This document shows, in pieces, positions 1 through 9,000 of a DNA stretch of 13,551 bases (positions are counted from its first letter, which is position 1; each line of letters opens with the position of its first letter). The position numbers and the translations under genes were made by a program. The notes under the pieces are model-generated. The model ran no database searches and was not told where the DNA came from. It worked only from the letters and a program-made list of their open reading frames with translations. This stretch comes from Baffinella frigidus (lineage: Eukaryota; Cryptophyceae; Cryptomonadales; Baffinellaceae): assembly GCA_026770585.1 (NCBI GenBank), contig MU646313.1, forward strand, positions 313,043-326,593. The letters run 5' to 3'.

Positions 1-46
1 GGGAGACAACCGCCGGCGTGGGGAAGAGAGCAACAATGAGATGGGG
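1..46 (+). CDS. Exon 1 (partial): A-half of repeat 1
   Basis: Only the last 15 codons are in the window: [15 protein letters not shown], frame starting at base 2. It ends at ATG GGG followed by a GC donor (gcaagc at 47). Close to exon 6, which shares DNRRRG and SNNEMG. Confidence 0.85.
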
Positions 47-3000
47 GCAAGCACCCCCTCCCGCGCAAGTGACTCGGATCGCCTCATGCCGTGGTTTTCA
101 CTTGGTCTAGTGCGCAGGAAGATTGGTTAAAATGTGTAAAAACAACTGAAGGAGGGATGTTTGTGTGGCTTGGCAGGCGTATCTCCCGGCTGTGGATCTG
201 GACAAGAATGCTCTCATGATCATGGGGGGCGGAACGTACACGTGTGCCCTTCTTGTAAGTTTCCCCTGAGGAGAGGGTACGAAAATGCAGTTCCGGAAAG
301 CTTGTACACTCAAGTTGTGATGCGAGGTGTGGGATGATGTTTCTGATTGTTGATGTGGGTGTGTGGGGTGCAGGAGGGCGGCTTGATCAAGTGCTGGGGA
401 TACAACGGGTGGGGCCAGCTCGGCTACGGCGATACCCGCCAGCGCGGCGATACTGGGTGGAACGAAATGGGGGCAAGCATCCCCTCCTTTGCCTGTGTTT
501 TAATGTCTCTCCAGAGTTATGCTCGCCGGCGCAGGCTTCCTGAACATTAAAGGGCACGTCTGACGGTAGGCGTTGCGTTGCAGGTGTATCTGCCCACCGT
601 GGATCTGAACGCGACGGCTGTGGCGATCGAGTGTGGGCTATATTTCACGTGTGCCCTGCTTGAAGGAGGCTTCGTTAAGTGCTGGGGCGAAAACAACCAC
701 GGCCAGCTGGGCTACGGAGACACGCGCCAGCGCGGCGACGGCGCTGGCGAGATGGGGGCAAGCACCCGCCCTCCACCCCGAGTGCCATTGCATCTCCTAG
801 CTAGACGGGGGCAAGCACCCTCGCGCTTGGGAGCAGGGTTGTCACGAGAAGTTTGCGGAGGTCCAGGATTGTGACGGAGAAGATGCGGGCCAGCACCAGC
901 GCGGAGATGGGGGCAAGCGCCCTCGCGTTTGGGTGCAGGGTTGTCGCGACAAGTGGACCTCCACCAATTTTGTGGTGGAGGTCTAGGATGGTGTAGGAGG
1001 AGATGTGGGCTAGTAGTTGCTGACGAAGTGATGCGCATGGTTGCAGATCAATCTCCCCTTCGTGTCCTTGAACGGAACAGCTGTGGCGGTCGTCTCAGGC
1101 GACTATCACGTCTGCGTTCTCCTCGTGAGAATCCCCGGCTTTTTACTAAACAACCATGTTCCTCGATGGAGTTGCTTTGACGGTGAAGCTTGCGCGTCCC
1201 TTAGTGAGGCCACTGTCTGCAAGGAGATGTGGGGTCGGGTAGCACTGGTTTGAGACAGGGTTTCTTCGTGTCTCTTCTGTGGGAGGACTCCTGCCACGAG
1301 TGATGTTTAAAGTGTGTTGGGGGTGGTGGTGTAGTTGGACGGTGCGATGAAGTGCTGGGGCAACAACGGGGAAGGCGAGTTGGGCTACAATGACAACCGC
1401 CGGCGTGGAGACGACAGCAACAACGAGATGGGGGCAAGCATCCCCTCCCGCGCAAGTGACTCTGATTGTCGCATGCCGTGGTGTTCACTTGCGCTGGTGC
1501 GCAGGCAGATCGGTCGAAGCGCGCAGATGAGCTCACGAAGGGATGGTTGTGTGGCTTGGCAGGCGTATCTCCCGGCTGTGGATCTGGACATGAAAGCTGT
1601 GATGGTTACGGGGGGCGGCAAGTACTCCTGCGCTCTCTTGGTGTGTTTCCCCTCAGGAGAAGGGAAGAGTATTCAGTTCCGAAAAGCTCGAACAATCCAT
1701 TTCTCTACCAATCAAATGAGAGGTGTGGGGTGTGTTTGATTGTTGATGTGGGGGGTGCAGGAGGGTGGCTTGATCAAGTGCTGGGGATACAACGGGTGGG
1801 GCCAGCTGGGGCAAGGGGACACGCGCCAGCGCGGCGATGAGAGGGACGAGATGGGGGCAAGAACCCTCCCCCGTACCGTTGACGTCGATGTTTTTTGAGA
1901 GAGAGGCGCGCGGCGGTGTCGGTCCTCTGCGTCAAACGCTGAAGGTGTGTGTGCGCGCGGTTGGCAGGAGATTCTACCATACGTCGACCTGAATGGCCTT
2001 GCGATCGCGATCTCCATCGGCTATGTGCGATCGTGCGCGATAATGGTCGCTGTGGGGCAGCTGGGTGGTAGATGGTCCAGAGGAATAGTAGCCTTGGTCC
2101 GAGGGGAGACCAGTCGACTGACCTCGTGCTAGGTGGGTAGGACGTCCGTGCAGGGAGGGCATCGGTGATTCAGATGGAGGAGGGGTTCATCAACTTTGAT
2201 GTTTTGATGATGCTACCTCGGACGAGTGTCTTCTGAGACTAGTTTCGTTGTTCCTCGTCCTTGAAGGGCTCACGTGGCGATGCTCTCATTTCTCCACGAG
2301 CAAAGAAAATGGCTGTGTGAGGCCGTGAAATTGCTGTGTGGAGTGTGTGTGAACATGAAAGAGTGGGGTGCAGGAGGGCGGCTTCGTCAAGTGCTGGGGC
2401 GACAACGAGAACGGCCAACTTGGCTATTCCGATACCCGCCAGCGCGGCGACAGGGCGCGCCAGATGGGGGCAAGCACCCGCCCTGCAGTATCACTGATCG
2501 GCACTCGTAGCTGTCCCTAACTCGATTCGTTCATGCAACGGGGTTGTACCGGGACGGACGTTCTGAAGGAGTGTTGGGTGTTTGGCATGGCAGGCGTACC
2601 TCCCCGCGGTCGACCTGGGCGGGGTTCCGGCTGTGGCGCTCGCGTTGGGTGAACGTCACAGCTGCGCTCTGTTGGTAAGCTGAGAGATGTGGGGTAGGAA
2701 GAGGTGTGTGGTAGGGTAGGGTAGGGTCGGATGATCAGGTTGGACTAGGTTGGCCATAAATTAAAAAGGGTCACAAGTTCAGGATCGTGGAATGGGTAGT
2801 GTTAGGTTTTGCTCGTTTGCCCCCCCCCTGGACCCCCCCCAGGCCCTACCGGGTGGGCTCCGAGGAGAGGGTTCCACTTGATGGTTCAGATGTGCTTCGC
2901 CTGGCGAGGGTTGCGTGTGCGCCACGCACAAGGGTCCCAGTTGTTGGGAAGCGGTAGAAAAGATAAAGGCACGGAAGGATGTGAGCCTTGACACCTGAGG

Positions 3001-6000
3001 GAAACGTTTTCTGTTTGTATGGAGTGAGAGGGTCGGGGAGGGTGGTCTTAGCAGGTTGGGCTAGGTTGGACATTGCTGGAGGGGGTCACGAGTTCAGGAT
3101 CTTGGAATGGCTAGTGTTTCTTGAAGATGGTTCTGGTTTATCCAGGTTTGGGGTTTTCAAACACGTGTTTGGGTTTGTTTGTGGGGGGTGCAAGATGTGT
3201 GTTTGAAGAATGGTCTGACCTAAGGAATGGTTTGACCCGAATGATTTGACCCGGGCAGAATCTCATTTCCTCAGAATCTGATGAAATTTATGATGGGGGG
3301 GTTGCAGGAGGGCGGCTTTGTCAAGTGCTGGGGCTACAACGCGCACGGGCAGCTGGGGCAAGGGGACACCCGCCAGCGCGGCGACGCCGCGAACGAGATG
3401 GGGGCAAGCACCCCTCCCCATGTAGGTGTTGATGGATCCCTTGACCTGAACTAGTTTGAGTTTGGTTTGAGTTAGTTTGCGTCCTCTCCACTTCAATATT
3501 TGTATATATAGTTATATATGGTGCCACAACAGGGTGGGGTAAAAACAAAAAGCAGAACATTACCATTTCATACATCGGGACTCAGACCGACTCTGACTCA
3601 GCTTTAAAGTTCGATTCGGGGTTTCCTCGACGTACCCAATCTCAACCCGACCTGACAAATATCAGGGGGGGGAGCACTTTCCACCCTTTGCAACCCACCA
3701 AGAAGAGTGATTTGTTTTTCAGAGAATGATGGGCGTAATACACGGCGCCACGATAGGGGGGGTTCGACCTTTCCCTTAAATCCGAAACCTGGCTGATGGC
3801 TGTGTGCGGGTCGCCAGGAGTACCTCCCCGTCGTTGATTTGGGGTATCTCCATCACGTCATCTCGATCAGTGCCGGGCTTCATTTCACCTGCGCGCTCCT
3901 TTCCCTTCCTTCGCAGGTTGTCTGATCCCTCCCTTTCCCCAGTTTTCTACTTTCGAGGAGACGTGAGGGAAAAGAGGAGGGGGAGAAGGGAGTGGTGACA
4001 TCTGCGGGAACCCTGTCCGTATGAAGTGAGAAGGTTGGGCTAGGGTAGGCTGAACGGTTTGGGCGAGGTTGGGCATTCGTTCTTTTTCTTCTGGTTTCCA
4101 GGTTCTGCGAGGTGCCTGACCTGACTGGGGGGATAAATGGTGTGAATGCAGAAGGAAAGCGTGGTCAAGTGTTGGGGCAAGAATGACAACGGCGAGTTGG
4201 GCCTGAGCGACAATCAACACCGCGGCGACGGCGGTTCGGAGATGGGGGCAAGCATCTGCCCTCCACCCCGAGTGACGTTGTTGGGAGCAGGGTTGTCACC
4301 ACAAGTTTGCGGGGGTCTAGGTTTGTGACTCAGTAGATGCGGGCCAGCACCATGAAATGCGAATGCAGGCATGTGTGTGTTTGGTCTCGTAGGAAAGGAC
4401 GTGCTGACGAAGTGATGTGCTCTGCGGCAGCTGGTGCTTGCAGTGTTTGTTGCAGATTTTTTAAAAAGTGAGTGGGTGTGTGGCTGGGCAGGCGTATCTC
4501 CCAGCCGTGGACCTCGGAGGGAATGCTGTGGCTGTCGTTGCTGGTCAGCTGTCGGGATGTGCGCTCGTGGTAATGTTGGATTGACCGGTTCTAGCGCGCA
4601 AGAGTCTTGCTCAAACACTTGGCCTCAATCAAACCCCACATGGTTCGCAAAAAGGGCGGAAGTGTAAAAGGGATGGTCATTTGATGCAGGAGGGCGGCCT
4701 CGTCAAGTGCTGGGGCTACAATGCGTGGGGTCAGCTCGGGTATGGCGACACGCGCCAGCGCGGCGACGTCACGATCGAGAACGACTGGGGCGAGATGGGG
4801 GCAATCACCCCCTCCCGCGCCCGCGATCCCACCAGCCCCGGGAGCGTAGTGCAGAGAAGCTGAAACAAAAGGGTTTGTGACCACTCCGGTCAAATCGCTC
4901 AGGGAAGGAAGGACTTGTCGGGGGAGGGGGTGGCGTTTTTCGGCCCCTCCCCGTAAACAGCGACCTGAACGGGTCGAAGGCTGTTTCACACTGCCTCCTT
5001 GCTAAGCTGTGGGTTCCCTGCTCCCCCTGCCCTCGGATTTTTTTTAGGGGGGGCGTTTTCCGCCCCCCCCCCCGAATCGGTTCAACAGGAGGTGTGGAGT
5101 TGCGGAAAGGAGTTGCTGAAAGGGGAAGGATGTGGGTTTGGCAGGCGTACCTCCCAGCTGTGGATCTTGGAATCGCTACTACCTTCGCTAGCTGTGCACC
5201 TATGTGCCCTCTGGGGAAACGCTCCATCCCAGGTGCGTCCGCGCTGCATCCTGTGGTTTGCGAGTGGCAACCCGACGTTTTGTTGAAGTGAGTGTTCCCC
5301 AGGATACCTGGTGTGGCAGCCTAGTCGGTAAGGTGTAACTGTCAGCCCGGAAACATTTGAGAACCTTACGGTGCATCGTCGCACTTAAATCATTCCCTTC
5401 CTTGCATTTCGTCACCACCTGTTTTCAGCCTGGACCTTGGGAGTTCAGGGGAGACCCATTGCAAGATTTGATCAAGAACTGTTGGTTTCGAGCAGGCGGA
5501 TGCGTCCCTTGCGAGAAGGGAACCTTCAAAAGTTTCGGTGGCGAAGGTGCGTTGAGCTCCCTGTCAAAATCCCCAAAAATGGCACCTACTACAAGCTCAG
5601 ATAGCGAGAAAAAGGAATCACTCGATCCAAGGAATGCAGAGACCACGCGCTGCATTGATTCCTGAAGATTCCTCTCACCCCGAAGGTAGGTGATGGAGGT
5701 GGTGACACACGGTTTTCTGACGCCCATGATGGAGGCTGATGCCGGAGTTGTGCAATGCAGGGGAGTGCAGTCCGTGCCCGCTCGGGAGGTACGCGGCCGC
5801 AACTGAAAGCGGTAATCACCCCACCCACCCTCGGTTCGAACATCGTCGGGATTGAGAGATGTGTTTTCCCTTCGGTTTGATTTTCAAGCCTCGGGAAACA
5901 AGCCTCGGGAAATCGAAACGTCGCCCCGACTTGAATCTTCGCGCCAGTAGTGTTCACTCTGTGGATGGCTCAAATGTGCCTCGCCATGACCACCGTCAGC

Positions 6001-9000
6001 TTTCTCCAAACACAATGCAACGGCTGGTGATAAAGCCTCCTTGAATCACGGTTGATAAAGACTGCTGTCACGTTTTCCTCAAAAAGAGTTTCCCAACCTC
6101 CAGGGCGTGCGTTTTGCTGATTCGCCTCCAAAGTGTCGATCACCCTGTGGACACTGATGCCGGGTCTGCTCCTTCTTAGGGGTTTGCACACTTTGTCCCG
6201 TCGGCACGTACATCAATTCGACTGGAGCAGTGGGGTGCCACTCCTGTCCGACCGCGACGTCAACCGCCTCGCCCGGCGCGATCAACTCTTCTGATTGTTA
6301 CTGTGCGGAAGGTCTTTTCCTCCTCCACTCGCTACTTTGTCTCCCTCTAGGGGTTGATGGACTTCCAACATTTTTGCGCCATTTTTGCGCGGGAGTTCAC
6401 TGAATCCGAGCGTGGCCTTTGCCGCCAACTGCTCATCTGATGATCCCCATGAAGGCTGACGTATCGTGACCGGAACAAGCTTGTTGGCTTCTAGGGCGAG
6501 CCAATTCTCTCTTCGGTGTGACAACGTGCCCCGAGCTGAATTCGGCCAACGTTTGAATGCAGGGACCTACGCGAACGAAGCCACCTCTCTCTGTGAGTCC
6601 TGTCCTGTTGGATACATCTCCTTTTTTGCGAGCACCAACGCGACAGCCTGCCGCAAGCAGCGGCCGTGCTCGAAGTTTCTCTCCTCCGGCCGCTCACACG
6701 GGCATTGTGTTTTCATTGATGGTGAAAGTGCACGCCGAGGCGTCGGCGCGATGCAAGGGCCTTCGCCTTTTACGACCCTCGGCGCGTTCAAGTGCTGGGG
6801 CCAGAACACCTACGGCCAGCTCGGCTACGGGGATATGAGGCAGCGCGGTGACGAAGTGGGAGAGATGGGGGCAAGCAACCCTTCCTGCACGGCCACCGTT
6901 GATTGTCTCGGACTGTGAAATGCAAAGGCTGGAAGTTGGTGCTTGCAGTGTTTTTTGCAGACATTTCTGAAAAATGTGTGAGCGTGTGTGTGTGGTTGGG
7001 CAGGCGTATCTCCCAGCGGTGGATCTGGACGGGAAGGCGGAAGAAATTTCTCGCAGCGACCAGCACGGATGCTCTTTAATGGTAAATGGGGGAGCAAGAT
7101 AGATGGCGACTGAGAAGTCCTTCAACCGAGCAGAAGTGCCGTGGGTTCAAGGGGAGGGGTCTCAAGATAACCCCTGGATTCCGGCCACAGTGCCGATGCT
7201 TCTTGGTAGGACAAGAGGGTTTAAACCTCATTTAATAAGGGGGAGATTGTGGCAGGGGGGCTTGGTCAAGTGCTGGGGCTACAACGGATACGGCCAACTG
7301 GGCTACGGGGACACGCGCCAGCGCGGCGACGAGAGGAAAGGGATGGGGGCAAGAACCCCCCCTTTGTCAATCACCTCGCGCGGTCTTTGAAGTATAGCGG
7401 TGTCGGGCGGGTGCCGGGAATGGTGTAACTGACTGGGCGGTGTTTGGGTTGGCAGGCGAATCTTCCCGCTGTGGAGTTGGACGGGAAGGCCATAGCCATC
7501 ACTGCTGGATACAACTGGGCGTGCGCGATTCTCGCGAGTGTCCCCACCCTTGTTCTAAAACCTTCCACCCTCCCTATCTCCCCATCAATTCCCAAATAAT
7601 CTCCGACCCTTCCCCAAAGGAACGAAGACCAAGAGACAAAACACACCAGGGCGTGCAAATGTGCCACCCTGGGCAGTGAGGTGCTGAGCAGAGCAGTGAT
7701 GGACGCAAAGCGAGTTGGAGGTGATGTGAGAGGGTCGAATGAGATAGAGTGTGGAACGAGCAATGTGGTGACTTTGAGTGGGGGGTGCAGGAGGGCGGCT
7801 TCGTCAAGTGCTGGGGCTACAACGCGCAAGGCCAGCTGGGCTATGGGGACTCGCGCCAGCGTGGCGACGGTAGTGGCAAGATGGGGGCAAGCTGCCCTTC
7901 CCACACGGCCACCGCGGATTGTCTGGGATGGTGAGATGCAAACGCTGGAAGCTTGCCTTGTTTGTTGCCGACCATTCTGAATTGTGGATGTGTCTTTTGC
8001 TGGACAGGAGTATCTTCCAGCGGTGGGTCTGAACGGGAAGGCCGTAGCGATCACTGCGGGGTACCAGCAAACTTGCGCGATTCTGGTACTCTCTTCTCGC
8101 TTTCCCCCTCTCTCTTTCTTGAAAATATGAGGGAGAGAAAGAGAGGATGCCACACCATCCTGGTACAAAGGCAAATTTGGCTTATGATGGGTTTTGGATT
8201 AAAGCCACATGAAGGGTGCTTCGGGCGTAGAGGGGAGGAACGGCATTGGAAGATGTCGCCTGAGAGTTTCAGTGCAAGAACAATGAAGTGGTGACTTTGT
8301 GTGGGGGTTGCAGGCCGAGGGCGGCACCCTCAAGTGCTGGGGTGGCAATCCGTGGGGGGTGCAAGGCTCCGGGGGGGGGACAACGGCCGTGTCTGCGTCA
8401 TGCTACCACACTTGCGCGATCCGGGAAACACCCCATCTCTACCAAATCGACACATTGACTTTGGTGGCCAAGGGGGTTGTGGCAAAGTGCTCTTGAGGGA
8501 AGCTGCGGGAACATCCCAGGACAGGGTGACGGGGAAAGTGGGAGTACTGCGTGCACTTTCTTGTCGTGGCTCGTATGAGTGGTCGACACGGGGTACAGTA
8601 AGTGGCACAATGCGTAGCATGTGCGGCACGAGATGGGCGGGATTGGAGAGAGAGGGACGAACGAGCGGTGTTGTGACATGAGGTGGCTGGGGTGCAGGGG
8701 AACGGCGTCGTGCAGTGCTGGGGATACAACGGGTGGGGGCAGGTTTCCGAACCCTCACCCCTAAACCCTGACCCCTGAACCCTGACCCCTAAACTCTAAA
8801 CCCGAAACCCTAAACCCGAAACCCAAAACCCAAAAACCTAAACCCCAAACCCTAAACCCTAAACCCTAAACCCTGAACCCCAAACCCCAAACCCTAACCC
8901 CTAAACCCTAAACCAGAACGAAGTCAATACTCTTGATGAGCTGGGTGGGAAAGCGGTGGCGATCGCCACTGGCCGTCATCATTCTTGCGCAATTTTGGCG

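Noticed and set aside
473-550. Reading MGAS (gca agc) as coding and placing donors further downstream
   Set aside because: The conserved extension soon hits stops or frame breaks, and no in-phase GT is shared. Joining at ATGGGG gives the expected EMG-x2-LPAVDL spacing in every unit.
5319-5400. tRNA-like D-arm (gcctagtcggtaaggt)
   Set aside because: No matching anticodon or T-arm at the right distance; ggttcgaac at 5831 is far away. Not a tRNA.
7371-8174. 267-codon open frame on the minus strand
   Set aside because: It runs across two A exons, two B exons and their introns on the other strand. It mirrors the repeat codons and has no recognisable domain of its own.
8750-8914. A true chromosome end or an assembly break at the telomeric repeat
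   Set aside because: The same repeat gene continues in frame on both sides, so an internal tract is more likely. A misjoin cannot be fully excluded from sequence alone.
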